A stretch of 64,000 nucleotides of DNA, taken from Emcibacter sp. (GTDB taxonomy: Bacteria; Pseudomonadota; Alphaproteobacteria; Sphingomonadales; Emcibacteraceae). The notes below the pieces were generated by a model. That model was not told the DNA's origin. It saw nothing but the letters and a program-made list of their open reading frames with translations, and searched no databases. A program made the position numbers and the translations under genes. The stretch covers positions 248,001 to 312,000 of the forward strand of contig JAIOYI010000002.1 of the NCBI GenBank assembly GCA_021741205.1, given 5' to 3'. Positions 1 to 10,524 of the stretch are shown one piece after another (the stretch's first letter is position 1; each line of letters starts with the position of its first letter).

Positions 1-84
1 TCCCCCAATTTTCATCACCCTGACCATTTCTTCTATGACTTCGGGTTTTATGGGGGTTGTCGCATTATGATCCAGATAAATCAT
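1..84 (-). CDS. Cysteine desulfurase (NifS/IscS-type), N-terminal fragment cut by window edge
   Basis: The first 28 codons of a minus-strand gene are visible, starting at the ATG at 84-82 and running off the left edge. The translation begins MIYLDHNATTPIKPEV, which is the typical opening of class V aminotransferase-fold cysteine desulfurases. These PLP enzymes take sulfur from cysteine for Fe-S cluster assembly. The start lies two bases after the stop codon of cysE, so the two genes are almost certainly co-transcribed, with cysE making the O-acetylserine that becomes cysteine. Which subtype it is (Isc, Suf or Nif-like) cannot be told from this much sequence. Confidence 0.8.
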   Translation of the reverse strand, partial: MIYLDHNATTPIKPEVIEEMVRVMKIGG

Positions 85-85
85 C

Positions 86-841
86 TTAAGGCGTGGTTTC
101 TGTTTTAACGGCTTTTGCTGTACTGGCTTTCTTTGGTTTACAGGGTTTTACGGCTTTTTGAACGATATCCCGTACCTCTTTCTCCGCAAGTTCCAGTTCA
201 AGTTCCTCAACCCTGCTTTTTAGGCCGCAGACCATATCGAAAATACCCTCCAATGACCGCGCAATAGGATCTGGCACATCATTCGTTTGCATACCATAAG
301 CACAAAAATCTTTAAGCTCTTTGGTATAGGCCGATTGAACGGCCTTGGCGGGTATTCCCACAACCGTCATATTTTCTGAAACGGATTTTACCACAACGGC
401 ATTTGAGCCAACACGGGCATTTTTTCCAATGGTAATGGGGCCAAGAATTTTTGCCCCCGCACCAACAATAACGCCCTCTTCCAAGGTGGGATGACGTTTT
501 CCACCCTCCAGCGACGTTCCGCCCAAGGTCACCCCTTGATACAGGGTTACATTATCGCCAACCTCTGCGGTTTCGCCGATAACAACGCCCATACCGTGAT
601 CGATAAAAACACCTTTTCCTATTTTGGCGCCAGGATGAATTTCTATGCCGCTCAAAAAACGACCAATATGGGATAAAAATCGCCCCAAGGTGGTGAATCC
701 ATTTTCCCACGCCCAATGTGCCATACGATAATATATCAGCGCATGAACTCCAGGATAAGAAATTAAGGCATCTAGTTTTGATTTTGCAGCGGGATCCCGC
801 TCCAAAACAACAGAAATATCATGACGCAGATTATCAAACAT
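86..841 (-). CDS. cysE: Serine O-acetyltransferase
   Basis: It acetylates L-serine with acetyl-CoA to O-acetylserine, the committed step of cysteine synthesis in the cytoplasm. The protein of 251 residues has the alpha-helical N-terminal SATase domain ([19 protein letters not shown], then [17 protein letters not shown]) and a left-handed beta-helix of hexapeptide repeats with [18 protein letters not shown] and [15 protein letters not shown]. The start is placed at the ATG at 841-839 because family members begin MFxNLRxDI. An in-frame ATG at 910 would add 23 residues unlike the family. A Lys/Ala-rich C-terminal tail is present. The stop is followed two bases later by a cysteine desulfurase start, which suggests a cysteine-to-Fe-S operon. 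Confidence 0.95.
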   Translation of the reverse strand: MFDNLRHDISVVLERDPAAKSKLDALISYPGVHALIYYRMAHWAWENGFTTLGRFLSHIGRFLSGIEIHPGAKIGKGVFIDHGMGVVIGETAEVGDNVTLYQGVTLGGTSLEGGKRHPTLEEGVIVGAGAKILGPITIGKNARVGSNAVVVKSVSENMTVVGIPAKAVQSAYTKELKDFCAYGMQTNDVPDPIARSLEGIFDMVCGLKSRVEELELELAEKEVRDIVQKAVKPCKPKKASTAKAVKTETTP

Positions 842-1049
842 TTTTATAATACCTATTTCTCTCTTGCTATTTATATATGCTTTTATGGTATAAAACCATA
901 GATTCGGCAATTCATGCGTAAGCGTTGCAATTATAATAACTCATATAAGTTTAACAGACCACAACGTCAAGAGATGAACTTGATAACAAATATATACACC
1001 CTATATAATCTAATAAGGGTCATTTTAACTTTAAGGAAAATAAACCAAT

Positions 1050-1691
1050 ATGCCTGAAGTCATTTTCAACGGCCCAGATGGGCGTCTTGAGGGTCGTTAT
1101 CAAGAGGGCAAAGGGGATCACCCCCCTATCGCATTGATACTTCATTCTGATCCTCAATTTGGTAGTAATATGAATCATAAAGTTTGTTATTATCTTTATC
1201 ATTCCTTTAAACGCCGGGGATTTTCTGTTCTACGCTTTAATTTCCGTGGTGTTGGACGAAGTCAAGGGATCTATGATGATGGCATTGGCGAATTAAGTGA
1301 TGCAGCGGCAGCATTAGACTGGATACAGTCCCATAATCAAGATGCTTCTAGCTGCTGGGTTGCAGGATATTCATTTGGGGCATGGATTGGAATGCAACTT
1401 TTGATGCGTCGCCCTGAAATAGAAGGCTTTCTCTCGGTTTCTCCACCCGCAAATCTCTATGATTTCAGCTTTCTGGCACCCTGCCCTGCATCTGGTCAAA
1501 TTATTCAAGGTACGGCGGACAATGTTGTAACCGAAAATTCCGTACAAAAACTTGTGGATAAACTAAAAGCTCAGAAAAGCATTACAGTTCAATATAACAA
1601 AATTGAAGGTGCGGATCATCTTTATGTGGATTATCACGCCCCGCTTGTGCAAGAAGTTGACAAATATCTAACCGCACGGCTCGGTTACTAA
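1050..1691 (+). CDS. Alpha/beta hydrolase (COG2945-like)
   Basis: A 213-residue cytoplasmic alpha/beta-hydrolase. Visible are the LILHSDPQFGSNMNHKV segment after the first strand, FNFRGVGRSQG, the nucleophile elbow GYSFGAW with a candidate catalytic serine, and a late GADH that could supply the catalytic histidine. It belongs to the compact family often found beside Suf/cysteine desulfurase genes in Alphaproteobacteria; its substrate is unknown. Here it is divergent from cysE (208-base gap) and convergent with anmK, overlapping it by 4 bases. The family assignment is fairly sure; no specific reaction can be given. Confidence 0.8.
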   Translation: MPEVIFNGPDGRLEGRYQEGKGDHPPIALILHSDPQFGSNMNHKVCYYLYHSFKRRGFSVLRFNFRGVGRSQGIYDDGIGELSDAAAALDWIQSHNQDASSCWVAGYSFGAWIGMQLLMRRPEIEGFLSVSPPANLYDFSFLAPCPASGQIIQGTADNVVTENSVQKLVDKLKAQKSITVQYNKIEGADHLYVDYHAPLVQEVDKYLTARLGY

Positions 1692-2818
1692 TTTTTTTCA
1701 GGTTTATATAAAACGCCCCCCAGGGATGACTGGCTAACACCCGTTGTCCCTGGAAAAGTTATGGGCAGTCCTTTTAGGTGACGACAGGCCAAAAAGGCAA
1801 AAGCTTCAGCTTCGAGAAAATCCCCCTGCCAACCAATCTTTTCCACCACACTCACAGGAATATCATAGCGTTCTAGTCCCGCCATCAACGTCTTATTGTG
1901 GCGACCTCCACCACAAATATAGATATGTTTTGGTTTTTTCGGACAATGCGTAATCGCCGTATGAATGGATTTTACGGTAAATTCCAATAGGGTTGCTGCG
2001 CCATCCGCAAGAGAAAGACCTTCCAAGCCTGCAAGAATAAAACCGTTGCGGTCCAATGATTTGGGTGGCGGTTGATGAAAATAACCATTATCCAACCATT
2101 GTTCTACCAAGGCGGCGTCTATAGTGCCTTCTCTCGATATCATGCCGTCCCTGTCCATAGGGTCGCCTGTATGTTTTGCTATCCAGTCATCAAGAAAAGC
2201 ATTACCAGGTCCCGTATCAAAGGCAAGCATATGGCCCTCTTTTTCACTGCCCATCCATGTGATATTGCTCACCCCGCCAATATTAACAATGGCAATAGGA
2301 TAATCTGGATCAGAAAGCCCCTTAATCAGCGCATGGTGGTAAATAGGCACCAAGGGTGCCCCTTGTCCGCCATGCTCCACATCCTTTCGTCTAAAATCAT
2401 TCACAACAGGAATTTGAATTAGATTGGCTAGTCTTTGTCCGTCCCCAATTTGCCAGCTAAATCGTTCATCTGGTTTATGGAGCAAAGTTTGTCCATGAAA
2501 TCCCACAACATCAATATTATCTGAAGTCAGTCCATTTGCAGACAATATTTCAGCAACCGCATCACCGTGAATATCCGTCAGCCACTTTTCCAATATATAT
2601 AAGTGTTCAGTCATCTTTGAAGGATGGCCAAGCTTTATGGCCTCCGCCATGCCTTGTGATATTTTGTGACGTAATTCATGATCATAGGGAATATGCACCG
2701 CCTTTCCCACTACATTCGCGTAATTACCATCGCTTTTGATAAGGACACAGTCCACACCATCCATAGAGGTTCCGCTCATCAATCCTATGGCCAAATATTG
2801 TTTTTCTGAAAAATTCAA
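1688..2818 (-). CDS. anmK: Anhydro-N-acetylmuramic acid kinase
   Basis: It phosphorylates and opens 1,6-anhydro-MurNAc, a product of peptidoglycan turnover, to MurNAc-6-phosphate. The 376-residue protein shows the family ATP-binding start GLMSGTSMDGVDCVL, VGFHGQTLLHKP, VNIGGVSNIT, FDTGPGNAFLDDW and ICGGGRHNK in the expected order, at usual family length. It is divergent from tyrS with an 84-base gap, a pairing common in Alphaproteobacteria. Together with an AmpG-type permease at the right end of the window and the amidase and PBP genes, it indicates an active muropeptide recycling pathway. Confidence 0.95.
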   Translation of the reverse strand: MNFSEKQYLAIGLMSGTSMDGVDCVLIKSDGNYANVVGKAVHIPYDHELRHKISQGMAEAIKLGHPSKMTEHLYILEKWLTDIHGDAVAEILSANGLTSDNIDVVGFHGQTLLHKPDERFSWQIGDGQRLANLIQIPVVNDFRRKDVEHGGQGAPLVPIYHHALIKGLSDPDYPIAIVNIGGVSNITWMGSEKEGHMLAFDTGPGNAFLDDWIAKHTGDPMDRDGMISREGTIDAALVEQWLDNGYFHQPPPKSLDRNGFILAGLEGLSLADGAATLLEFTVKSIHTAITHCPKKPKHIYICGGGRHNKTLMAGLERYDIPVSVVEKIGWQGDFLEAEAFAFLACRHLKGLPITFPGTTGVSQSSLGGVLYKPEKN

Positions 2819-2902
2819 TTCAAGTTTCCATTTTTAAATCTTTAAAGATATGCTACATGATGCGGCTAATGAGATCACCTATTTATTGGAAAAGAAAAGA
2901 AA

Positions 2903-4174
2903 ATGACAAACATAATGGACAATTTTATCCCAAAATCCGATTTCCTGCAAAATATGATTGACCGTGGATATGTTCATCAATGTACAGATTTGAATGCCCT
3001 TGACCATAAATTAATGGGAAATGCGATGCCGGCCTATATTGGTTTTGATTGCACGGCCACAAGCCTGCATGTGGGATCGCTTGTTCAAATTATGATGCTA
3101 CGTCATTTACAAAAGGCTGGCCATAAGCCAATCGTCCTTATGGGCGGCGGCACAACCCGCATAGGTGACCCGACGGGACGGGACGAATCCCGCAAAATGC
3201 TCACCGATGATGATATCAATACCAATATGGACGGCATCCGCCAAGTTTTTGAAAAATATCTTATCTTTGGCGATGGCCCAACTGATGCCGTGATGGTCAA
3301 TAATGCCGATTGGCTCGATCAATTAAGCTATATTGATTTTTTAAGGGATATGGGGATTCATTTCACCATCAACCGTATGCTGACATTTGATAGTGTGAAA
3401 CTTAGGCTTGAGCGGGAACAGCCTATGACTTTTCTGGAATTCAACTACATGATCCTTCAGGCCTATGACTATTTGGAACTGGGACGCAAATATGATTGTG
3501 CCCTGCAAATGGGGGGGTCGGATCAATGGGGTAATATTATTAACGGCGTTGAATTAAACAGACGAGTTGATCAAAGAGAGGTTTTTGGCCTTACAACGCC
3601 TCTGGTGACTTTGGCAAGCGGGCAAAAAATGGGAAAAAGCATGACCGGTGCTGTGTGGCTTAATGATGATATGTTGTCCTCTTATGACTTCTGGCAATTC
3701 TGGCGCAATACGGCTGATGCGGATGTGGGTAAGTTTCTGCGCCTCTTTACTGAGCTTCCCCTTGCTGAGATCAAACGTCTTGAATCCTTGGAAGGATCAG
3801 AAATCAATGAAGCCAAGAAAATTCTGGCCAATGAAGCAACAAGTCTTTGTCATGGCACAGCTGCCGCAATAGCAGCAGAAGATATCGCCAAAATGGCATT
3901 TGAACAAAAATCACTTTCCGCTGATCTTCCTACTGTACTTTTGAATAAAGCCGAATTGGAAAAAGGCGTAGCGATCAGTGATCTTTATGTAAAAAGTGGT
4001 CTTGCCCAATCAAAGGGAGAAGCAAGACGCCTTATAAAACAGGGGGGAGCCAAATTAAATGATGAGAAAATTTCCAATGAGGAGGCCATCATTACCACGG
4101 GTGATATTAATGTAGAAGGCACCATAAAATTGTCTTCTGGTAAGAAAAAACATATTCTGATCAAACCCGAATAA
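2903..4174 (+). CDS. tyrS: Tyrosyl-tRNA synthetase
   Basis: It charges tRNA-Tyr with tyrosine. The 423-residue class I synthetase has the HIGH-like signature HVGS at residues 56-59, the tyrosine-pocket segment [12 protein letters not shown] followed by [11 protein letters not shown], and a KMSKS-loop written KMGKS near residue 245. The C-terminal 60 residues contain an S4 RNA-binding domain ([22 protein letters not shown]). Length and order are normal for the bacterial TyrS family. It faces the AsmA-like gene and ends five bases before that gene's stop codon. Confidence 0.96.
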   Translation: MTNIMDNFIPKSDFLQNMIDRGYVHQCTDLNALDHKLMGNAMPAYIGFDCTATSLHVGSLVQIMMLRHLQKAGHKPIVLMGGGTTRIGDPTGRDESRKMLTDDDINTNMDGIRQVFEKYLIFGDGPTDAVMVNNADWLDQLSYIDFLRDMGIHFTINRMLTFDSVKLRLEREQPMTFLEFNYMILQAYDYLELGRKYDCALQMGGSDQWGNIINGVELNRRVDQREVFGLTTPLVTLASGQKMGKSMTGAVWLNDDMLSSYDFWQFWRNTADADVGKFLRLFTELPLAEIKRLESLEGSEINEAKKILANEATSLCHGTAAAIAAEDIAKMAFEQKSLSADLPTVLLNKAELEKGVAISDLYVKSGLAQSKGEARRLIKQGGAKLNDEKISNEEAIITTGDINVEGTIKLSSGKKKHILIKPE

Positions 4175-4179
4175 AAAAA

Positions 4180-7100
4180 CTAATTCTCTTTTACGGGATC
4201 TTTGGCATTCTTGCTATCTGGGATGCTGTTGGTGTCTGGATTTATTTTTTGGATTTCCTCTGCCTTTTCCCGCAACGACTTTTTCTTACCCCCTATTGCA
4301 CTAAAGATATTGCGTAATATTCCAGGAGCCAAAGCTGAGAGAGGGTTAATCTTAACTTCTGGATCATTTAAGGGGCCACTAATGCTATAGGTTGCTGCAA
4401 AAATTCCTTGTCCCTTTCCTCCCGTTAATATTGTCCCAATTAAGGGAATATTGCCGAGCAAGGAATTAATGCCATAAGCGGGTATTATGGTGCCTGACAA
4501 GTTCATTTCGTCATAGGCCTGATCCACAACACCATCAAGTGTTATCCCAAGCATATCGCCACGCGCCCTACCTTTGTTAATTTCCATAACACCGTTATAA
4601 CTTCGAAAATCCATTTCAAAATCGCTAAAAGATAACCCACCCTTTTCTAATTCCTCCTGAGCTTTTGAAAACTTCTTCTCAGCGAGCAATTTTGAAAATT
4701 GAGGGGAGCTTGTGACTTTAAAATCGGTTATGTCCACATGCCCCCCCAATGAAGTACCACGCTCATGATTAACCATATCTGCTGTAAGAACCATGTCTCC
4801 ACGCACGCCAAGATTAAACAATCCAATGCCTCTTAAGGCTTCTCCGGCATCATCACTGGTAAAGTTCAGTTTACGAATATTACCCTCTGGAGAAACGGCA
4901 ATACTTATGTTCTTATCCTCACCCAATTTTCCGTCAAAATTAATATGAGTAAAATCCTGATTTCTATATCTTGCGGATAATGTTATCCCCTTTAATCGCA
5001 CATTATTTCTGGTGAGAAGCTCATCAAATTCCGCTTCCAAATCAAAATCAGGAAGCCTTATTTGTTCATCTTCACCCTTCGTTGCGGTTAAAATTTCTAT
5101 TAAAGAACTGCTGTTAAAAGATGACCCTGTCAGAGACGTAATATAATATTGTTTGTCCTCGTTCCATTCCATAAGCATGATAATATCAGTATTTTCCATG
5201 ACAAGTTTTGGAATGAAAAAACGGCTCACATTGCCCTTTATCATATCAATTTCAAGATTAGCCTCAAGATCAGAACTTTGCAGGAAAATATTTTTGATAT
5301 TGATATGATCATTCCCCTTAAATTCCAAATCAAAATTCACAAGCCCCGCCTTACTCTTTTCTTTGTTCCAACCAATGGGCGTAAAGAAGCTTGTAGAATT
5401 TATAAGATTGAATTGACCGCTTCCCTTTGAAAGAGTTCCCCCCTTACCATAGAGGATCAAATCCATTTCCACAGGTCCATCCACATAAGGATCAAAGGGC
5501 AAATGAAGTTGATCCCATTCTGCTCCCTCAATATTTCCCTTAAGAGCATATTTTGTCGGAAGTTTTTCTAATTTATCAAATTTTTCCGCCCAATTCATGG
5601 CAAAATCCACACCATTCAGCAAAATTTCACCATTGGCCAAAATGCCGCTCCCATCGACATCCATTTGAATTTTACCATCACTAATAGCCAAATTCTCAGT
5701 GAGTTCTGGTATGGAAATATGATCAATATCAGCCTTAACGGAAAAAGTGACATCACTGAGTTTCACATGTTTCAATAGGGGAAATTTCAAGGCTACATTT
5801 GCTCTGGCATCTCCCGTTATGCTGCCCTCTTTAATGCCATATTGAGAAGGGTAACCAAGGGGTTTATGATCAATGACCCGTAAAATTTCCTCTACAGTTC
5901 CATCAAGAACAAGTTTAATGTCGGCATAACTCTCGCCTTTTTTATAAATATCTGAAAAGAGAAGATCTGCTGTTTTAACGGAAAGTTGTTCAATCTTTCC
6001 GCTCTGTGCTTTCATGTGGAAATTACGAAGGTTAAGTTCGGCCTCTCCCGAAATATCCACAAGCGCCGGCATTGGACGAAGATAATGGGCTTTAATATTG
6101 TGAAAATCAAAACGGAAAGTCATAGCATCATAAGGCAAACTTTCATGGCTCCCTGCTTCTGGCCACATTTCTGGCTCTATATAGACCTCTAGTCTACCTT
6201 CTGGTACGATACCCGCATCAATATTATTGACAATCCAGTCATAGGCACCCTTGCCAAATTGTCCCGGCCAATAAGATTTTAAGTCCAAAAAAGGCAAATC
6301 CGCTATATCCGCTTTTAAGATTATTCCAGGTTTGTCTATTGTTCCAAATAATAATCCAGAACCGCTTATATAAGTTTTACCAAGCTGTAACGATATTTCA
6401 TCAAGAGCGATGGAGCTCTCACTTTTTAAAACATAGCCGTTAAGAGCCGCGGACGTAATATTTAAAGGTTTTTCATAAAGATTGGCTGGATTAATTGACC
6501 CCTCTTCCAAGGAAAGCGCAAAAATGACCTTATGGATGTCAAAATTTCTATCAATGGTAAATTCCACATTACCATTTGCAGGAATATCAAAACTGGAGAG
6601 AATCGAAAGAGCCTCTATATTGCCCGCAAGAGCTTTTGGCCTTAATCCTGAAAAAGCAATATTTGTAACGGCCTTCTTTTTCTCATTATCAAATGAAAGT
6701 GAAACATTAATCGGAATGATACTGGACGCTGCCGTATGGATATCACCCAATATGCGAACGTCTAATCCAGAATCTGTTCGGCTCAGTCTTAAATGCGTTT
6801 CGGGAATTTCCCATTTATTACCAGACAATTGATCCGTAAGACTTATTTTAGTGCCAAGCAAAGAAATATGCCGCAAATAACCTGCGGTAACTGATGATTT
6901 AGGGGCTGATAATAATTGTTGTGCAAGTTTAAGGGGCAAAGTTTTAGAGGTTTGAAAATTCTCTATAAAGGATTCCATCTTTTCCATAAAGGATCTATCA
7001 TCGGAAGATTCCCAGAAATCAGGCTCCAAAACATAATCAACCGCCAGACCATAAATATCAATTTCTGTGGGGGCAAGTAATCCCCTTATCATAGCAAGAC

Positions 7101-7422
7101 CGCTAAAGCGCATACCAACTTCTGGTACATTCAAAGAAAATTCTGTTTTATGATTATTAAACTTCAGGTCATAAAAAATAATTTGAAGTCCAATGCTTTC
7201 CGAGTAGGCTTGATTATCCTTTTTACTCCAAGCCAGAACAGCTTCTCTAAAGTCAACGTCAATTCCCTCTTCACTTGCCTCTATAACTCTCTTTAGATAA
7301 TCTCCAGTCCAATCCAAAGCAATAGGGCCTATGCTTAAACGCCAGCCAAGCAAAGCCACAATAAAGACTAATGCGGCCAAAAGTCCCAGAAAAAATTTTA
7401 GTGCTAAAGCATATCGTTTCAA
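4180..7422 (-). CDS. Large AsmA/YhdP-like envelope protein
   Basis: A 1080-residue protein with one N-terminal membrane segment (about residues 8-28, FLGLLAALVFIVALLGW) and a very long extracytoplasmic part rich in beta strands. The N-terminal part matches the DUF3971/YhdP-type arrangement and the C-terminal part the AsmA-like C-terminal region (GMLGITLDGVVDQAYDEMNLSGTI-like pattern, then IPAYGINSLLGNIPLIG and an ISGPLNDPEVKINPLSALAPG ending). Members of the AsmA/TamB/YhdP group are thought to bridge inner and outer membranes and help move phospholipids; that role is inferred from the family. It is divergent from glnE (91-base gap). Confidence 0.8.
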   Translation of the reverse strand: MKRYALALKFFLGLLAALVFIVALLGWRLSIGPIALDWTGDYLKRVIEASEEGIDVDFREAVLAWSKKDNQAYSESIGLQIIFYDLKFNNHKTEFSLNVPEVGMRFSGLAMIRGLLAPTEIDIYGLAVDYVLEPDFWESSDDRSFMEKMESFIENFQTSKTLPLKLAQQLLSAPKSSVTAGYLRHISLLGTKISLTDQLSGNKWEIPETHLRLSRTDSGLDVRILGDIHTAASSIIPINVSLSFDNEKKKAVTNIAFSGLRPKALAGNIEALSILSSFDIPANGNVEFTIDRNFDIHKVIFALSLEEGSINPANLYEKPLNITSAALNGYVLKSESSIALDEISLQLGKTYISGSGLLFGTIDKPGIILKADIADLPFLDLKSYWPGQFGKGAYDWIVNNIDAGIVPEGRLEVYIEPEMWPEAGSHESLPYDAMTFRFDFHNIKAHYLRPMPALVDISGEAELNLRNFHMKAQSGKIEQLSVKTADLLFSDIYKKGESYADIKLVLDGTVEEILRVIDHKPLGYPSQYGIKEGSITGDARANVALKFPLLKHVKLSDVTFSVKADIDHISIPELTENLAISDGKIQMDVDGSGILANGEILLNGVDFAMNWAEKFDKLEKLPTKYALKGNIEGAEWDQLHLPFDPYVDGPVEMDLILYGKGGTLSKGSGQFNLINSTSFFTPIGWNKEKSKAGLVNFDLEFKGNDHINIKNIFLQSSDLEANLEIDMIKGNVSRFFIPKLVMENTDIIMLMEWNEDKQYYITSLTGSSFNSSSLIEILTATKGEDEQIRLPDFDLEAEFDELLTRNNVRLKGITLSARYRNQDFTHINFDGKLGEDKNISIAVSPEGNIRKLNFTSDDAGEALRGIGLFNLGVRGDMVLTADMVNHERGTSLGGHVDITDFKVTSSPQFSKLLAEKKFSKAQEELEKGGLSFSDFEMDFRSYNGVMEINKGRARGDMLGITLDGVVDQAYDEMNLSGTIIPAYGINSLLGNIPLIGTILTGGKGQGIFAATYSISGPLNDPEVKINPLSALAPGILRNIFSAIGGKKKSLREKAEEIQKINPDTNSIPDSKNAKDPVKEN

Positions 7423-7513
7423 ATTATAATTCTCTATAATGATTTTTCTTTATTTCAAATAGGTTACATCTTCCTATAGAATAAAAATTTGACCTAAATA
7501 AGGTATTAATACG

Positions 7514-10501
7514 ATGACCTCTAATTGTTCACATTTTCCTTTGGCACAAGATAATAAATCAGGTGAAGACAAACTTACTGACTTTATGACCATATGCCGT
7601 GAGCAACAAGTAACAGATATAGAGGAATTAATTAATAAAAAAGATAACAGAAATCTTTTGCAGGCAATATTTTCTGATAGCCCCTATTTGTCCCAACTTC
7701 TTTTGCGTAATATTGATTTTTGTCATGATCTATTTTCAAAATCATTTGATATACTTTTCTCGCAATTAATAGAAGACCTTACAGAAAAATTACCGTTAAT
7801 AGATGACAGCTCACATTTTGGAAAAATCTTACGCAAAGCAAAGGCAAAAATGGCTTTGATTATATCTTTTGCGGATCTTTCTGGTGAATGGCCCCTAAAG
7901 ATGATCACGCAACGGCTCACTGAATTCGCAGAAATTTCTGTCTCATTTACTGTAAGCCATCTCTTAAGAAGAGAAATGGTTAAGGGCAATCTCGCCGTTC
8001 CTGACCATTTTAAGGACATACCCTCAGATCAGTTAAAAGCCACACCAGATATTTCAAAAGACACGGGTTATGTGGTGTTGGCCATGGGAAAAATGGGCGG
8101 TTATGAACTTAACTATTCAAGCGATATTGATCTTATTGTCCTTTATGACAATGATATTGTTCGCTATACGGGCCGTAAAAGCGCACAGGATATGTTTATT
8201 AAACTCACCCAGAATCTTGTAAAAATTATTCAGGAAAGAACATCCGAAGGTTATGTCTTTAGAACCGATCTCAGGCTCCGTCCTGATCCAGGAGCCACAG
8301 CCGTTGCCTTGTCTATGGAGGGTGCTGAAGTTTACTATCAATCCATGGGGCTTAACTGGGAAAGAGCCGCCATGATAAAGGCACGTCCCGTTGCCGGAGA
8401 CATCAAGGCGGGATATGATTTTCTGAGCCGTATCAAGGGTTTTGTCTGGCGCAAACATTTAGATTATGCCGCATTGGAGGATATTTATTCCATCAAAAAA
8501 CTTATCCATCAACATCACGGACATCAACCAATTGCCTTTGCAGGACAGGATATAAAGCTTGGTCATGGGGGTATTCGTGAAATTGAATTTTATGCTCAAA
8601 TTTTCCAACTTATCTCAGGGGGGCGTGAACCTGATTTACGTATAGCACCAACTTGTGATGCCTTAAATGCCTTGGTAAAGGCTCAGAAAATCTCCGAGGC
8701 CGACAATAAAAAACTTCAAACGGCCTATGTTTATCTACGAACATTAGAGCATAGGCTTCAAATGATTAATGATGACCAAACCCATTCAATGCCAGAAAGC
8801 GAGGGTGATCTCAAAAGAATAACCCGTTTTATGGGTTATCAAAACCGCATAGATTTTGAAGACGTCTTAAGCCAATATTTACATAATGTGCACAGTCTTT
8901 TTACGGATCTTCTCAAAGAAGCCCATCAGGATGACGATGATAATGAACAACTTCTCGCCTTTCCCTCAGGTCATTATAATCACAATACACTCGAGGTCAT
9001 TAAAAACAATGGCTACAATGATCCCAAAGCCATATATGACATCATCCTAACATGGAATTTAGGGCGTTACCGTGCCTGCCGAACCGAAAGAGCCCGCAAA
9101 CTTTTACAAAGCTTTATTCCCGATATTCTATCCAATTTTGCAAGATCAGGAAAACCAGACAGAAGTTTTCGCCGCTTTGATGAATTTCTGTCAAGGTTGC
9201 CATCGGGGATTCAGCTTTTCTCCTTTATCAAAGCCCATCCTTGGCTTTTGGAATTGTTATCTGAAATTATCAGTGTAGCGCCGTATTTATCAGATCAGCT
9301 CGCCAAACGACCTCTACTGCTTGATGCGGTTCTCAACAATGATTTCTTTAAAAACTCATTCACAACAAAACATTTAAGTGATCATCTTGAAGGATTACTC
9401 ACTGTTGCCAAGGATTTTCAAGACATTCTGGACATCACCCGCAAATGGGCAAGCGAACATAAATTTCAAGTCGGAGTCCATATCCTGCAAAATAAGATTG
9501 ACTCAAAAACGGCTGGCAGAAATTTATCTCTCTTAGCGGACGTTATCTTGAACGTCATGCTCAAAAAGGTTGAAGAGGAATTTGCCCAAAAACATGGCAA
9601 GTTTGAGCATGCTCAAATGGTTGTACTTGGACTTGGAAAATTTGGTGGACAGGAGCTTACCTCCACCTCAGACCTAGACCTTGTCTTTATTTATGAAGTC
9701 GGTCATGAAGCGGTACTTTCTGATGGTAATAAACCTCTCACAATTAATCATTATTTTTCACGCCTAAGCCAGCAATTTATAAATTCTTTAACGGCGATGA
9801 CCAGTGAAGGGAAACTTTATGAAATTGATATGCGATTGCGACCATCGGGGAATGCGGGGCCTATTGCCATTACCTTAAACAGCTTTGCGGAGTATCAAAA
9901 AAATACTGCTTGGAACTGGGAACATCTTGCCCTGACCCGTGGCAGAGTTATTGTGGGTAGCGATGATTTAAGCCATAAAATTACTACGATAATAAACCAA
10001 GCACTTTGTAATGAAATACGGGATCAAAATAAATTATTGCAAGATGTTTTTTCAATGAGAGAAAAACTAAGGGCAGAATTTGGTTCTGAGGATATATGGT
10101 CCATAAAACATACCCGTGGTGGGCTTGTGGATATAGAATTTATTTGCCAATATCTATTGCTGAAACATGCTGCCCAATACCCTGAAATACTAGTGACAAA
10201 CACACTGGATCAGATTTTACAATTGAAAAAATTTGCCATACTATCCGATAAAATGGCAGATGAGATGTACGCAGACTGTTATTTTATGCAGGATGTTCAG
10301 GTAATTTTAAGGCTTTGCATGGGAAGCAATGTCAAATTCAACCATATATCCCATGAAAATTATTTGGGATTGATTGATACATTATGCATAAGATTTAGCG
10401 TAAAATCTATAAATCAACTGGCAAAAAAATTAACAAAAACACAAAATAATATTTATAAGATTTATCAGCAGATCATTGAATATCCCGCTCACACATTATG
10501 A
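7514..10501 (+). CDS. glnE: Bifunctional glutamine synthetase adenylyltransferase/adenylyl-removing enzyme
   Basis: GlnE adds AMP to, and removes it from, glutamine synthetase in response to PII and glutamine. The 995-residue protein has two nucleotidyltransferase domains: an N-terminal deadenylylase with GKMGGYELNYSSDIDL followed by TDLRLRPDPG, and a C-terminal adenylylase with GLGKFGGQELTSTSDLDL followed by IDMRLRPSGNAG. Both keep the paired aspartates of active domains. The regulatory helical linker lies between them. glnD, which controls PII, is about 43 kb away in the same window. bcp follows 24 bases after the stop, with an AAGGA ribosome-binding site, so co-transcription is possible. 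Confidence 0.96.
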   Translation: MTSNCSHFPLAQDNKSGEDKLTDFMTICREQQVTDIEELINKKDNRNLLQAIFSDSPYLSQLLLRNIDFCHDLFSKSFDILFSQLIEDLTEKLPLIDDSSHFGKILRKAKAKMALIISFADLSGEWPLKMITQRLTEFAEISVSFTVSHLLRREMVKGNLAVPDHFKDIPSDQLKATPDISKDTGYVVLAMGKMGGYELNYSSDIDLIVLYDNDIVRYTGRKSAQDMFIKLTQNLVKIIQERTSEGYVFRTDLRLRPDPGATAVALSMEGAEVYYQSMGLNWERAAMIKARPVAGDIKAGYDFLSRIKGFVWRKHLDYAALEDIYSIKKLIHQHHGHQPIAFAGQDIKLGHGGIREIEFYAQIFQLISGGREPDLRIAPTCDALNALVKAQKISEADNKKLQTAYVYLRTLEHRLQMINDDQTHSMPESEGDLKRITRFMGYQNRIDFEDVLSQYLHNVHSLFTDLLKEAHQDDDDNEQLLAFPSGHYNHNTLEVIKNNGYNDPKAIYDIILTWNLGRYRACRTERARKLLQSFIPDILSNFARSGKPDRSFRRFDEFLSRLPSGIQLFSFIKAHPWLLELLSEIISVAPYLSDQLAKRPLLLDAVLNNDFFKNSFTTKHLSDHLEGLLTVAKDFQDILDITRKWASEHKFQVGVHILQNKIDSKTAGRNLSLLADVILNVMLKKVEEEFAQKHGKFEHAQMVVLGLGKFGGQELTSTSDLDLVFIYEVGHEAVLSDGNKPLTINHYFSRLSQQFINSLTAMTSEGKLYEIDMRLRPSGNAGPIAITLNSFAEYQKNTAWNWEHLALTRGRVIVGSDDLSHKITTIINQALCNEIRDQNKLLQDVFSMREKLRAEFGSEDIWSIKHTRGGLVDIEFICQYLLLKHAAQYPEILVTNTLDQILQLKKFAILSDKMADEMYADCYFMQDVQVILRLCMGSNVKFNHISHENYLGLIDTLCIRFSVKSINQLAKKLTKTQNNIYKIYQQIIEYPAHTL

Positions 10502-10524
10502 ACCAACTATTTTAAGGACACAAA